64,000 nt of DNA, taken from positions 248,001 through 312,000 of the forward strand of contig NZ_BMXA01000003.1 of the NCBI RefSeq assembly GCF_014651515.1, in the 5' to 3' direction. The translations under genes were made by a program, and so were the position numbers. Below are positions 45,098 through 55,503 of this stretch, one piece after another (the stretch's first letter is position 1; every line of letters starts with the position of its first letter). The DNA is from Arenicella chitinivorans. Lineage in GTDB: Bacteria; Pseudomonadota; Gammaproteobacteria; Arenicellales; Arenicellaceae. Under the pieces are notes generated by a model. It ran no database searches, was not told the DNA's origin, and was given only the letters and a program-made list of their open reading frames with translations.

Positions 45098-45571
45098 GTG
45101 CGAATCAAGCTATTAGCCGTTGGCACACGAATGCCCTCATGGGTGGTGCAAGGGTACCAAGAGTACGCACAGCGAATGCCGCCGATCTGTCAGTTGGAGC
45201 TGCAGGAAATTACCGCCAAAAAACGGGGTAAGAATGCCGATACCGCACGCATTCTTCGTGATGAAGCTGAACTTCTCAAGTCGGCTGTGCCTGACAACGC
45301 GATAACAATAGCGCTGGATCGGCGAGGCAAACACATTGACACAGAAAACCTGGCGCGCCATATGCAACAATGGATTGATGAGAGTCAGGACGTCGCCATT
45401 TTGATTGGCGGTCCAGAGGGTATCGATGCCAACTTTTTGAATAACGTGCCACTTAAATGGTCGTTGTCAGCGATGACGTTCGCGCACCCGGTGGTTCGGG
45501 TTATGTTGGCCGAACAGCTGTACCGCGCGTGGAGCATCAACGCCAATCTGCCTTACCACCGAGGGGATTGA
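45098..45571 (+). CDS. rlmH: 23S rRNA (pseudouridine1915-N3)-methyltransferase
   Basis: A 157-residue SPOUT methyltransferase. The knot region shows AILIGGPEGI and the C-terminal LSAMTFAHPVVRVMLAEQLYRAW with INANLPYHR. It methylates pseudouridine 1915 in helix 69. It starts at GTG 45098, 27 bases after the nadD-rsfS gene, in the same order as in E. coli. Confidence 0.95.
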   Translation: MRIKLLAVGTRMPSWVVQGYQEYAQRMPPICQLELQEITAKKRGKNADTARILRDEAELLKSAVPDNAITIALDRRGKHIDTENLARHMQQWIDESQDVAILIGGPEGIDANFLNNVPLKWSLSAMTFAHPVVRVMLAEQLYRAWSINANLPYHRGD

Positions 45572-45575
45572 TTCT

Positions 45576-46151
45576 ATGCCTGAGTTGATACTGGCTTCTG
45601 GTTCACCACGTCGACGGGAGATGCTTACCCAGATGGGTGTCGATTTTACTGTGCAGGTACCCGATATCGATGAGTCACGTCGCGCGGATGAGTTGGCAGA
45701 AGACTACGTTACCCGTTTGGCACGCGAGAAAGCGCGCGCTGTAGCCGCGTCTCAGGCACACAACGAAGCGGTAATACTGGCGGCTGACACCGTTGTCGTG
45801 CAGGGTGAACGAATTTTTGGTAAACCGCGTGATTTTGCGCACGCACAGCAAATATGGCACAGCTTGAGCGCGACTAAACATCAGGTAATGACGGCGGTGT
45901 GCCTGCTGGTTCATGATAGACTGAACGTCAAGCTGGGGCTTACGGATGTTGAGTTTGCCACGATCACGGAGCGACAGATGCAGGCCTACTGGTCCAGTAA
46001 TGAGCCGCAGGATAAGGCTGGTGCGTATGCCATACAGGGTTTGGCATCGGCCTGGGTGAAAGTAATTCACGGTAGCTATAGTAATGTTGTGGGTTTACCT
46101 CTGCGAGAGGTGAATGAGTTATTAAGCGCTGTAGAGATGAACTGGCTTTAG
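45576..46151 (+). CDS. Maf-family nucleoside triphosphate pyrophosphatase
   Basis: A 191-residue Maf protein that hydrolyses dTTP/UTP or modified nucleotides and has been linked to septum control. SGSPRRREML at the N-terminus and ILAADTVV in the middle are the nucleotide-site motifs; the later DKAGAYAIQG is also conserved. It is four bases after rlmH and 55 before rng. The YhdE-type (dTTP/UTP) assignment follows from its place beside rng and is moderately sure. Confidence 0.92.
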   Translation: MPELILASGSPRRREMLTQMGVDFTVQVPDIDESRRADELAEDYVTRLAREKARAVAASQAHNEAVILAADTVVVQGERIFGKPRDFAHAQQIWHSLSATKHQVMTAVCLLVHDRLNVKLGLTDVEFATITERQMQAYWSSNEPQDKAGAYAIQGLASAWVKVIHGSYSNVVGLPLREVNELLSAVEMNWL

Positions 46152-46206
46152 TTGGTGCATGTGCGTCCAATCGAAAAGCCGCAGACTGAGTAGGTGTTGA
46201 GTTCCA

Positions 46207-47685
46207 GTGGCGAGCAAAGAAGAAATACTGATCAATGTTACGCCGCAAGAGACACGGGTTGCGGTGGTGGAAAACGGGGTTTTGCAGGAACTGCACATCG
46301 AACGCACCTTGTCGCGTGGACTGGTCGGTAGTATTTATAAAGGAAGAGTCGTTCGAGTATTACCGGGTATGCAAGCCGCCTTTGTGGACATTGGTCTGGA
46401 GAAGAACGGTTTTTTGCACGCCGCCGATATCGCTCGCAGTGATCCGGTCTTCAGCGGACAGCCCGCGCGGGAAGTTCCACCGATTCAGGAATTGGTGCAT
46501 GAGGGCAAGCATGTTTATGTGCAGGTATTAAAAGACCCTATTGGCAGTAAAGGTGCGCGACTGACCACTGAACTGAGCATGCCATCACGAAACCTGGTGT
46601 ATTTACCGAACGGCGCTGAGATTGGCATCTCGCAGAAGATTGACAGCGTCGAGGAGCGTGAGCGATTGCACGAAATCGTACAGCGTCAGATAGAGCAACA
46701 TGAGCTGACTGGTGGGTTTATTATCCGCACTCTGGCCGAGTCTGTTACCGAAGAAGATATCGCAAATGATATGCTGTTTCAGCGACGGCTCTGGCTGCAT
46801 GTAAGCGGCCGAATGCAAGACGCTGCGCCAGCCACGCTGATCCACGCGGATGTGCCATTGTCGATCCGTACCATGCGTGATTTGGTGCATGATAGCCTAG
46901 AGAAAATTCGCATTGATTCTCGTGAGAGTTACGAGAAAGCACGTGATTTCGCGCGTGATTTTATGCCGGAGTTGGTCGACAAGCTGGAGTATTATCCTGG
47001 TGAGCAGCCCTTATTCGGCCTGTATTCTATTGAAGCCGAGATCGAGAAAGCAATGCACCGCAAAGTCATGCTTAAATCGGGTGGGGATCTCATTGTTGAT
47101 CAAACCGAGGCGATGACGACGATTGATGTGAATACCGGCTCATATGTTGGTCGTCATAATCAAGAAGAAACACTGTTTAAGACCAACCTTGAAGCCGCTA
47201 CTGAGATCGCACACCAAATGCGCCTGCGTAATTTGGGTGGGATTATTATTGTCGATTTTATCGATATGCAGAGCCAGAACCATAAGAAGCAAGTACTGGC
47301 AGCGCTGGAGTCAGCCTTTGCAAAAGACCGAGTGAAAATCAAAATTACTGATATCTCACCTTTGGGCTTGGTCGAAATAACCCGAAAGCGCACGCGTGAA
47401 AGTCTAGAGCAAATTCTCTGTGAGGCTTGCCCAACCTGTCAGGGTCGAGGGACGGTAAAAACAGTGCAAACAGTGTGTTATGAGATTCTGCGTGAAATTT
47501 TGCGCGAGGATCGCCAATATAAGGCGCAGTCCTACACTATTGTGGCGGCACCATCGGTAATCGATCTTTTGCTGGACGAGGAAGCGAGCAGTTTGGCCGA
47601 TTTGCAAGAGTTCATTGATCGCCCCATCAGTTTGCGCGCCGACCCTCTGTGCAATCAACAGGAATACGATATCGCACTGGCATGA
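46207..47685 (+). CDS. rng: Ribonuclease G
   Basis: A 492-residue endonuclease of the RNase E/G family that trims the 5-prime end of 16S rRNA. An S1 RNA-binding domain (about 35-125) precedes the catalytic core. The metal-binding aspartates are D307 (TIDVNTGSYVG) and D350 (IIIVDFIDM), with the family spacing of 43. The zinc-link motif CPTCQGRG follows. It has no long C-terminal scaffold, which makes it RNase G rather than E. GTG start; the stop overlaps the yhdP ATG (ATGA). Confidence 0.95.
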   Translation: MASKEEILINVTPQETRVAVVENGVLQELHIERTLSRGLVGSIYKGRVVRVLPGMQAAFVDIGLEKNGFLHAADIARSDPVFSGQPAREVPPIQELVHEGKHVYVQVLKDPIGSKGARLTTELSMPSRNLVYLPNGAEIGISQKIDSVEERERLHEIVQRQIEQHELTGGFIIRTLAESVTEEDIANDMLFQRRLWLHVSGRMQDAAPATLIHADVPLSIRTMRDLVHDSLEKIRIDSRESYEKARDFARDFMPELVDKLEYYPGEQPLFGLYSIEAEIEKAMHRKVMLKSGGDLIVDQTEAMTTIDVNTGSYVGRHNQEETLFKTNLEAATEIAHQMRLRNLGGIIIVDFIDMQSQNHKKQVLAALESAFAKDRVKIKITDISPLGLVEITRKRTRESLEQILCEACPTCQGRGTVKTVQTVCYEILREILREDRQYKAQSYTIVAAPSVIDLLLDEEASSLADLQEFIDRPISLRADPLCNQQEYDIALA

Positions 47686-50600
47686 CCGAGCAAGCAGCAA
47701 ACAAGCGTTGGCGCAGCCTGAAACTGGTACGCAATCTTGTATTGCTGATGGCCGTCATGTATCTGTGTTTCTGGGGCAGTCTGGCGGTGTATTTCAGTTT
47801 TGCTGAAACACATAAAGATGCACTCCAATCGCAATTGAGTTCGATGTTCGACCGGCCGGTGAGTATTAGATCGGTGCGCACTCAGTGGCAAGGCATGTCG
47901 CCACATATTCAGATTCAAGGACTGCTGGTGGCAGGCGATACTGAGGCTCAACCGGCTCTGGCATTTGAGTCATTGTCCGCCTCGGTTCAGCCTTTATCAT
48001 TGCTTCGATTCTGGCCAAAATTTGATGAGTTTGCATTGGAGAAACCGGTGCTTGAGGTTGTGACTCACGAAGACGGTCAAATTCAGATCGCAGGTGTGTT
48101 GCTGTCTAAACAGAATAGTGGACGGGCCACGCCAGAGCGTTTGCTGCGGTGGATGTTGGACCAGCCTGCAGCGGCTTGGCACAGTGGTGAGATCGTCTGG
48201 GTCCGAGCTAGTGGTGAACTAAAGCGCTATCGTGATATTTCATTTGTCTATCAGCGCGAACAGCAATTACGGACGATTTCCGCAACGCTGACCAGTGACC
48301 GAGGCCCCTTAGCTTTCAAGGCAACCAGTCAGGGTGACCTCTTGGCCGACGACTTGTGGGATGCTTCGCTTGAGGTCTTAGGTGATCAACAAACCCGCAT
48401 CGTTCGGTCTCAGGATTTATCGTTGACGGTGGAAGATGGTCAGGGTCGGCTGCTATTGAAAGAGTTAGAAGTAGTCCGTGTTCGAGAGTTTCTTAGGTTG
48501 TTGGGCCTACGTCGTGACGCACGTTGGATCTTTGATGCTGATCTGAATGGTGTGCTCCATGACGTGGAATTTACTTTTTCTGGCCCACTGCTGGCGATGG
48601 AGAATTGGACGCTGTCGGCCGCCGCATCCGGGGTTGGTTTCAATGCAATCGACCCGATTCCCGGCATGAACAATTTGCGTGGAGAGCTCAATGCCTCTGC
48701 CGACGGTGGTGTGTTCGAATTTACCGCGGAGGATGCGCGCTTTGAATGGCCTAAAATTTACAACCGTGTGGTGCCGATCGAAACCGCGTCTGGTGAGTTC
48801 ACCTGGCGAATCAATGACGACGATACGGTAACCATTGGGCTGATCGAAGGTCAGTTGACCGATGGTGTTGCTTCTATTTCAGACTTAAATGCCACCTGCC
48901 GCCTAGAGCGAGGCATTGAAACGGTGACCAGTTTTGGTCAATTGTTCAAAGTCGAGTCGGTGCGTGAACTGAGTTTTGAAGATGGTCTGATTGTGAACAC
49001 GCCAGACAGTCTAAGCGAACGTCCGTTGATGGTGAACGCTAATGCGGAGTTCGCGTTTAATGATTTGAGTCGGTTCGTGGATTACCTGCCAAACGATTCA
49101 CGTGTAGACAAATTTCGAGAATGGTCAGAGTCTGCATTCGTGCGTGGTGAGATTTTTAATGGTCGCGCTAGCTACCGAGGAGAGTTGACCCGCAATGCCT
49201 TGATCGTTGGCAAGGCGCAGTTTGAAGCATCTGCTGACTTTGATAATGCGGAAGTCGATTATGGTTTCCAGCGTGATTGGCCAGCCGCTAAACAAGGGCG
49301 TGGTAAAGCGACAATTCGCAATCAGCTGCTGACCATCGTGCCCGATGCGCTTCAGCTCAATGGCGAGGCCGTGACCGATGGTCAATTACAGATTGCACGC
49401 TTGTTCGAGCCGACTCGTGCATTACTGGTTCACGGCAAAACTCAGACCTCATTGCGTAAAGGCATGGACTTTCTGTTCAAGGGGCCATTGATTAGTCCCG
49501 AGAGTCGTCCCGATACCCTGCCGGTGGAGGTGACTGGTGGCACTGTGGATATCGATGTTGCGGTTGAAATTCCGCTTGATGATATGGATAGCACTTCCGT
49601 TCGTGGAACAGCCGTGGTCCGTAATGGTAGCGGCGTGTTACCCGAAGGCGTGCCGCTGACGAAAGTGAATGGGGCAGTGTCGTTCACTGAACGCAGTGTA
49701 ACTTCGGAGAATGTACGTGCTCGGTTTCTGGGGGGAGATACCTATGGTCGTTTGGTAACCGTCCGTGAGGCTCAGCCGCCGGTGATGAAGTTGATAGCGC
49801 GTGGCGAGGCCGACGTGACCTCCCTCGAACCTTGGGTTGGTGAACATATCCTTACCTGGCTGGATGGTGTGGCGGACTGGCAGGGAGATCTGTTGATCGA
49901 TGGCCCGAGTTTGCAAATTAATGGTCAGTCTGAACTCTTGGGTGTGGCAGTGTCTGCGCCGGCACCACTGGCGAAGGCCGCCGATGAAGTTGCCAACCTG
50001 GCGCTGTCGATGACCATCGGTGATGATGATGTGTTGCCAAACTTAGCACTTAACTACAATGATGATGTCGCTGTGCGGATGCAGGGTGCAAAACCCATTG
50101 CCAGCAGCGGGACTGGATCCTCGTTGTTTGACCGGTCTCTTATTAGCATCGGCACTGGCCCTGCTCGGCAACTCAAGCCCGGTATCAACTTTGTTATCGA
50201 CGATGATGGCGTTAACCTTGATGACTGGTTGACCGCAGTGATTGATCTGGCCAGCCACACGCCAAAGCAAGAAAGTAACAATACTGACTTCCTTGATGCT
50301 ATGCGCTCGATTGAGATTCGCTCTGCCAACCCGGTATTGCTGGGGCGCGAATTCGGCAACCTGGCTGTCTCTGCGGCATCGGTGGATGGATTTAAATGGG
50401 TTGGAACCCTAGATGGAGACAACATTCGAGGCACCATGACGATGCGGCCGCGCGACCGGATCGGACAGTATGAGTTCGACCTGTCTGAGTTCCATCTCGT
50501 GGATGCACCCGAGGATGACACACCGGCGACGGCCATAGACTACACATTACAACCAAGTGCCTATCCGAGTATTACGCTGAATGTAGATGCGCTGAAGGTG

Positions 50601-51488
50601 ACTGGTAAGAATCTGGGTTCCTTACGATTTCGCGGGCGTCCGAAAGACGATCAATGGCTGACAGAGGAGTTTGTTGTCACGCAAAATGGGATTCGAACCG
50701 AAGCGCGCGGTGGTTGGCGCAATAATGCCGCCGACGGATCAGTCACTTCATTCGATTTTAATACGTCGATTGAAGAGGCTGAAGGCGCGCTTACCGACAT
50801 GGATTTTGATGGCGTGATTAAACGCGGCACCGGCACACTGAAAGGAAATATCAATTGGATTGGTGCGCCACATGAATTCGATTACGCACGACTCAACGGT
50901 GAGTTTGATTTGTCCGTGCGCGACGGAGAACTAATCCAAGTCGAGCCGGGGTCCGGTAAGTTGCTAGGGTTGTTGAATTTCAATGCCATCGCTCGCCGGC
51001 TCATTTTTGATTTTCGCGATGTGTTCGCGTCAGGTTTGAAGTTTGACCGCATGCGTTACAACGGTTTGTTGGCTGAAGGTGAAGCGATTTTCCGTGAGGC
51101 TTATATTTTTTCCCCAGCTGTGTTTGTGAGTATGGAAGGCAAACTCGACCTAGATGAAGAGCTCATCGATATGGAAGTTCATTTATCGCCCGAGTTGGGC
51201 GGTAATCTTACGTTGTTAAGTGCGTTGGCTAACCCGACGGCCGGTGCCGTGGTGTTTTTAACGCAGCGTATTTTTAAAGACGAAATGCGAGAATCCAGTT
51301 TTAAAAGTTACCGCGCACTGGGTACTTGGCAGGATTTTGAGATGGTTGAAATCAAAGATGGGCCAGTGACGCCGGATTCTGCACCCGTTTCCGATGTGGA
51401 TTCACCAACCCCACCAACAACGGATGCTTCAGGTCGGCAACCCAGCGAGTCTTTGGCTAGGACACCCGAACCCGAGCCGGAGTCGTGA
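47682..51488 (+). CDS. yhdP: YhdP-type AsmA-family envelope protein (DUF3971)
   Basis: A 1268-residue protein, nearly the size of E. coli YhdP (1266). One N-terminal transmembrane segment (about 15-40) is followed by a long beta-rich periplasmic region that should form the bridge-like lipid-transport groove of AsmA proteins. The C-terminal part shows the typical DLSVRDGELIQVEPGSGK and LLGLLNF. The last 40 residues are a Pro/Ser/Glu-rich tail. It would move phospholipid from inner to outer membrane. ATG 47682 overlaps the rng stop; a longer frame back to 47649 is not needed. Confidence 0.93.
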   Translation: MTEQAANKRWRSLKLVRNLVLLMAVMYLCFWGSLAVYFSFAETHKDALQSQLSSMFDRPVSIRSVRTQWQGMSPHIQIQGLLVAGDTEAQPALAFESLSASVQPLSLLRFWPKFDEFALEKPVLEVVTHEDGQIQIAGVLLSKQNSGRATPERLLRWMLDQPAAAWHSGEIVWVRASGELKRYRDISFVYQREQQLRTISATLTSDRGPLAFKATSQGDLLADDLWDASLEVLGDQQTRIVRSQDLSLTVEDGQGRLLLKELEVVRVREFLRLLGLRRDARWIFDADLNGVLHDVEFTFSGPLLAMENWTLSAAASGVGFNAIDPIPGMNNLRGELNASADGGVFEFTAEDARFEWPKIYNRVVPIETASGEFTWRINDDDTVTIGLIEGQLTDGVASISDLNATCRLERGIETVTSFGQLFKVESVRELSFEDGLIVNTPDSLSERPLMVNANAEFAFNDLSRFVDYLPNDSRVDKFREWSESAFVRGEIFNGRASYRGELTRNALIVGKAQFEASADFDNAEVDYGFQRDWPAAKQGRGKATIRNQLLTIVPDALQLNGEAVTDGQLQIARLFEPTRALLVHGKTQTSLRKGMDFLFKGPLISPESRPDTLPVEVTGGTVDIDVAVEIPLDDMDSTSVRGTAVVRNGSGVLPEGVPLTKVNGAVSFTERSVTSENVRARFLGGDTYGRLVTVREAQPPVMKLIARGEADVTSLEPWVGEHILTWLDGVADWQGDLLIDGPSLQINGQSELLGVAVSAPAPLAKAADEVANLALSMTIGDDDVLPNLALNYNDDVAVRMQGAKPIASSGTGSSLFDRSLISIGTGPARQLKPGINFVIDDDGVNLDDWLTAVIDLASHTPKQESNNTDFLDAMRSIEIRSANPVLLGREFGNLAVSAASVDGFKWVGTLDGDNIRGTMTMRPRDRIGQYEFDLSEFHLVDAPEDDTPATAIDYTLQPSAYPSITLNVDALKVTGKNLGSLRFRGRPKDDQWLTEEFVVTQNGIRTEARGGWRNNAADGSVTSFDFNTSIEEAEGALTDMDFDGVIKRGTGTLKGNINWIGAPHEFDYARLNGEFDLSVRDGELIQVEPGSGKLLGLLNFNAIARRLIFDFRDVFASGLKFDRMRYNGLLAEGEAIFREAYIFSPAVFVSMEGKLDLDEELIDMEVHLSPELGGNLTLLSALANPTAGAVVFLTQRIFKDEMRESSFKSYRALGTWQDFEMVEIKDGPVTPDSAPVSDVDSPTPPTTDASGRQPSESLARTPEPEPES

Positions 51489-52321
51489 GTTCGACCTCAA
51501 TCAAGGCGGGCTGTTTGCAGATGAACTCCGGTCCGGATGTGGCTGAGAACCTTGCATTCATCACCGCCAGCCTGCGCGCCGAGCCTGACCTGGATCTGCT
51601 TCTATTGCCAGAGAACGCAGTGCAAATGCCTGCGACCCGCGATCACCAATATGTTGAGCCTGCGACCGGTGGTGAAGTCCAGAGAGCCTTGAGTCGATTG
51701 GCGGCTGATACCGGCACGGCTATTGTGCTCGGGGCGCTGGCAGTGCTGGTCGAGCCCAACCCAAAGCCCTTCGCGCGGAGTCTTCTGTTTGACCAACAAG
51801 GGCGACTCTGTCATACCTATGACAAGTTACACCTGTTTGATGTTGATACCGGCGATAGCAGACAACATCGCTATCGTGAGTCGGAAACTTATCAGGCGGG
51901 GCCACTGACTCAGGCGCAAGCGAGCCCCAAAGCGCTCACAATCGGTGATTTATCGGTGCAGCTCGGCTTGAGCATTTGCTATGATCTGCGCTTCCCAGAG
52001 ATGTACCGTGCACTGGTGCAGCGTGGCGCACAGATCCTGTGCGTGCCAGCGGCGTTCACATACGAGACAGGCCAGGCTCATTGGGCTACCTTGCTGCGCG
52101 CTCGTGCGATCGAAAATCAGGTGTATGTATTGGCAGCAGCGCAACACGGAATACACGCTAATGGCCGTCAAACCTGGGGCCACAGTATGATCGTCGACCC
52201 GTGGGGCGAGGTGATTGTGCAACAAAATACTGGCCAGGGCTTGGTTTCTGCCACACTTGACCTCACAAAGATAGAATCACTCAAAGCAAGCTTCCCGGTG
52301 CAACAACACCGCCGGCTCTAA
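51485..52321 (+). CDS. Carbon-nitrogen hydrolase (Nit-type amidase)
   Basis: A 278-residue nitrilase-superfamily amidase with the triad E43 (LLLPENAVQ), K114 (YDKLHLFD) and C165 (LSICYDLRFPEMYR). DTGDSRQHRYRES between the Lys and Cys is typical of the Nit1/Nit2 branch, which includes deaminated-glutathione amidase and omega-amidase. That branch clears glutathione or glutamine transamination by-products; the exact substrate is not settled here. GTG 51485 overlaps the yhdP stop (GTGA), so it is co-translated. Confidence 0.88.
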   Translation: MSSTSIKAGCLQMNSGPDVAENLAFITASLRAEPDLDLLLLPENAVQMPATRDHQYVEPATGGEVQRALSRLAADTGTAIVLGALAVLVEPNPKPFARSLLFDQQGRLCHTYDKLHLFDVDTGDSRQHRYRESETYQAGPLTQAQASPKALTIGDLSVQLGLSICYDLRFPEMYRALVQRGAQILCVPAAFTYETGQAHWATLLRARAIENQVYVLAAAQHGIHANGRQTWGHSMIVDPWGEVIVQQNTGQGLVSATLDLTKIESLKASFPVQQHRRL

Positions 52322-52335
52322 TCAAATAAACGAGT

Positions 52336-53784
52336 ATGAAACAAGATCATTTTGGAACTGCTCAGGCAACATTGCTTGAGCCCACCGGCTTGTCCGCGTC
52401 CGACCTGGATGCGGTGATGCAGAAGTTAACTGGTGTGGGCGGGTGTGATTTCGCCGATATGTATTTTCAATACGCAAAACAAGAGAGCTGGTCGCTGGAT
52501 GAAGGCGTGGTTAAGACTGGCAGCTTTACCATCGATCAAGGTGTTGGTTTGCGCACCGTGTGTGGTGAAAAAACCGCATTCGCCTACAGTGAGGATCTGC
52601 ATGCGCCTGCGATTTTGGCGGCCGCCGATGTGGTGCAAGCCATTGGTCGTCAAGGCGGTGGTACACAAGCACCTCGGGCTTGGCGGCCGCGTACGCCGCG
52701 TGCATTGTATCCGCAGCAGGATCCAATCGCTGGTTTAGGCGATGCAGAAAAGGTCGCTATTCTTGAGGCAGCCGACCGAGCAGCCCGCGGCCATGATCCA
52801 CGCGTAGTCGAAGTCATGGCGAGCTTGGCTGGGGTTTACGAAGTGGTATTGATTGTCACCAGTGACGGACGTCAGGTGCCGGATGTTAGACCGCTTATTC
52901 GCTTAAATGTGTCGGTGATTGTTGAACAAGATGGTAAGCGAGAACGTGGGTCCATGGGGGGTGGCGGTCGTTTTGGGTTTGATTATTTTGATCATTCAAC
53001 CATTGAGCACTACGCGCATGAAGCAGTGCGACAAGCACTGGTGAGTCTCGAAGCGATCGATTCACCGGCTGGCACGATGCCCGTGGTGTTGGGGCCTGGC
53101 TGGCCTGGCATTCTGTTGCATGAGGCGGTTGGTCACGGATTGGAAGGTGACTTTAACCGCAAAGGCACATCCGCGTTCTCCGGTCGAATTGGGCAGCGTG
53201 TCGCAAGCGAGCTCTGTACGGTGGTCGATGATGGCACCATTGCTGAGCGCCGGGGTTCGCTGAGTGTCGATGATGAGGGTAACGAAACCCAGAACACAGT
53301 GCTGATTGAAAAAGGCATTCTCAAAGGCTATATGCAAGATGAACACAATGCACGATTGATGGGCATGAGCGTTACAGGCAATGGTCGTCGCGAGAGTTTC
53401 GCGCACTTGCCAATGCCGCGCATGACCAATACCTACATGCACAACGGCGAGCACGACCCAGAGGAGATAATTCGCAGTGTCAAGAAGGGCTTATACGCAG
53501 TGAACTTTGGTGGCGGTCAGGTCGACATTACATCCGGCAAGTTCGTGTTCTCATCCAGTGAGGCGTACTTGATCGAAGACGGTAAAATTACCGCGCCTGT
53601 AAAGGGGGCTACGCTTATCGGCAATGGGCCGGAAGCGATGCAAACCATTAGTATGGTGGGCAATGATATGAGTTTGGACTCCGGCGTGGGCGTGTGTGGT
53701 AAAGATGGTCAGAGCGTTCCCGTTGGTGTTGGGCAGCCGACCCTGAAGATGGATGCTTTAACTGTTGGAGGTGTACAGCTATGA
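52336..53784 (+). CDS. tldD: Metalloprotease TldD
   Basis: A 482-residue subunit of the TldD/TldE protease. The zinc site is HEAVGH (H262, E263, H267) in [18 protein letters not shown]. TldD/E matures some microcins and peptide cofactors (microcin B17, PQQ-like) and degrades CcdA in E. coli; its general housekeeping target is unknown. It begins 14 bases after the amidase gene, and its stop overlaps the pmbA start. Confidence 0.95.
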   Translation: MKQDHFGTAQATLLEPTGLSASDLDAVMQKLTGVGGCDFADMYFQYAKQESWSLDEGVVKTGSFTIDQGVGLRTVCGEKTAFAYSEDLHAPAILAAADVVQAIGRQGGGTQAPRAWRPRTPRALYPQQDPIAGLGDAEKVAILEAADRAARGHDPRVVEVMASLAGVYEVVLIVTSDGRQVPDVRPLIRLNVSVIVEQDGKRERGSMGGGGRFGFDYFDHSTIEHYAHEAVRQALVSLEAIDSPAGTMPVVLGPGWPGILLHEAVGHGLEGDFNRKGTSAFSGRIGQRVASELCTVVDDGTIAERRGSLSVDDEGNETQNTVLIEKGILKGYMQDEHNARLMGMSVTGNGRRESFAHLPMPRMTNTYMHNGEHDPEEIIRSVKKGLYAVNFGGGQVDITSGKFVFSSSEAYLIEDGKITAPVKGATLIGNGPEAMQTISMVGNDMSLDSGVGVCGKDGQSVPVGVGQPTLKMDALTVGGVQL

Positions 53785-55139
53785 GTGCGCAAATGACTGC
53801 TAATAAGGCATCAGAAGCAGCGGGCATTGATTTGGTGCGCGCGGCGCAGATCGCACTAGATTATGCTGCCAAATGCGGCGTGGATGAGTCAGAAGTATCT
53901 TTGCATCACGGTACTGGTGTGTCGGTGACCACACGTCAACAAGATCTGGAAACGGTTGAGAAGCACAATGATGCGCAAATTGTTGTGAGTGTGTACCGTG
54001 ATCATAAGACAGGGTCGGCGAGCAGTGCTGATCTGAGTGAGGCCGGAATTCAGGCCGCGGTCGACGCGGCTGTGTCGATAGCACGATTTACTGGGTCTGA
54101 TCCGTGCTTGGGCTTGGCGGATGCTGATCGGATGGCAACCCATGCAATCGATCTCGATCTGTATCACCCGTGGCAGTTAGATGTGGCGAAGATGACAGAC
54201 ATCGCCCTCAAGTGTGAGGCTGCGGCGCTCGCTGCTGATGCTGCGATCACCAATAGTGAAGGGGCCACAGTGAACTCGTATTCAGGTAATACGGTGTATG
54301 CTAACTCACATGGGTTTATCAGTAATACGGCCGGTAGTCAGCATAGTATTTCGTGCTCAGTAATCGGTCAGCGCGAGTCTGCTATGCAGCGCGATTATTG
54401 GTATGACAGTAATCGCAACCCGAGCTTGTTGCAGGCCGCCGATGAAATTGGTCGTACCGCTGCCAGACGTACTGTCTCACGCTTAGGGGCGCGTCAAATA
54501 GACTCGCGTCAGGCGCCCGTTATGTTTGATCCGATGACGGCTAAGAGCCTATTTAGTCACCTAATCAGTGCACTCAAGGGTGGCGCTATCTATAAAAAAG
54601 CCAGCTTTATGCTGGACCGTGTTGAGCAACAGATTCTGCCGGACTTTATTCATGTTGCCGAGCATCCGCACGAGCTTGGTGCGGCGGGCAGCGCCTATCA
54701 TGATAGTGAAGGCGTTGCCACGCCGGAAAAGCGGGTGTTGGTTGATCAAGGTGTGTTGCAAGGGTATGTGCTTGGGTCATACACGGCGCGTAAGCTGGGC
54801 ATGGCATCCACCGCAAACGCCGGTGGTGTACGAAATCTGAAAATCAGTAATACCGGGCACAGTTTCGAACAGCTGCTCGGTGAACTGGGGACGGGTCTGT
54901 TGGTGACCGAGCTAATTGGTTCAGGTATCAACATGGTGACGGGCGATTATTCGCGTGGTGCTGCGGGCTTCTGGGTGGAAAACGGCGTGATACAGTATCC
55001 GGTCGAAGAAATCACCATCGCCGGTAATCTGTTGCAGATGTATCAACAGATTGTTGCTGCCGGTGCTGACTACGACCGCCGTGGAAACACCGAATGTGGC
55101 TCTATCGTTATTGAAAGTATGACGATCGCCGGAAGTTAG
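53781..55139 (+). CDS. pmbA: TldE/PmbA protease subunit
   Basis: A 452-residue partner of TldD. It lacks the HExxxH zinc motif, as expected for TldE, but keeps the shared fold marks such as [19 protein letters not shown], a central [18 protein letters not shown] and the C-terminal [23 protein letters not shown] overlap with tldD implies equimolar synthesis of the heterodimer. In E. coli the two genes are far apart; here they are coupled. Confidence 0.94.
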   Translation: MSAQMTANKASEAAGIDLVRAAQIALDYAAKCGVDESEVSLHHGTGVSVTTRQQDLETVEKHNDAQIVVSVYRDHKTGSASSADLSEAGIQAAVDAAVSIARFTGSDPCLGLADADRMATHAIDLDLYHPWQLDVAKMTDIALKCEAAALAADAAITNSEGATVNSYSGNTVYANSHGFISNTAGSQHSISCSVIGQRESAMQRDYWYDSNRNPSLLQAADEIGRTAARRTVSRLGARQIDSRQAPVMFDPMTAKSLFSHLISALKGGAIYKKASFMLDRVEQQILPDFIHVAEHPHELGAAGSAYHDSEGVATPEKRVLVDQGVLQGYVLGSYTARKLGMASTANAGGVRNLKISNTGHSFEQLLGELGTGLLVTELIGSGINMVTGDYSRGAAGFWVENGVIQYPVEEITIAGNLLQMYQQIVAAGADYDRRGNTECGSIVIESMTIAGS

Positions 55140-55142
55140 CGG

Positions 55143-55148
55143 TATAAT
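55143..55148 (+). promoter_or_regulatory. Putative -10 element before the fmdB-type gene
   Basis: A perfect TATAAT lies three bases after the pmbA stop and 70 bases before the zinc ribbon gene. A weak -35 (ATGACG, 55119-55124) sits 18 bases upstream. It may start the zinc ribbon-DUF502-aspS transcript. Confidence 0.35.
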
Positions 55149-55217
55149 GCGCGCCGCCTGGTTTTAAGTGAGGTTGATTTACCTTAATCCATTTTAAGAG
55201 TTACGAGTACGAGCCTT

Positions 55218-55502
55218 ATGCCAATCTATCAATATCGGTGTGCCGAATGTGGTCACAGTCTGGAAGCACTGCAAAAAATGAGTGATCCTAAACTGACGGA
55301 TTGTCCGGCATGTGACGCCCCTGCGTTAACCAAGCAAGTTACCGCCGCTGCATTCAAATTGAAGGGCACCGGCTGGTATGAAACTGATTTTAAAAACAGC
55401 GGTAAGCCTAAAGTAGCAGGTCAATCTGCGAAGACGGAGCCCACTTCTAAGCAGGGCTCTGAGTCGAGTAGCAGTCAGGCTGTCGGCGGAGAGTCAGCTT
55501 AG
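55218..55502 (+). CDS. FmdB-family zinc ribbon protein
   Basis: A 94-residue protein with a CxxC...CxxC zinc ribbon: C8-C11 (YRCAECGH) and C29-C32 (DCPACDAP). MPIYQYRC is the usual N-terminus. The second half is a low-complexity Ser/Lys/Gly tail. These proteins are often found upstream of aspS, as here; the function is unknown, perhaps nucleic acid or protein binding. Confidence 0.9.
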   Translation: MPIYQYRCAECGHSLEALQKMSDPKLTDCPACDAPALTKQVTAAAFKLKGTGWYETDFKNSGKPKVAGQSAKTEPTSKQGSESSSSQAVGGESA

Positions 55503-55503
55503 T

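Noticed and set aside
53781-55139. PmbA as a broken TldD copy because HExxxH is missing
   Set aside because: Absence of the zinc motif is normal for TldE/PmbA; the frame is intact and full length.
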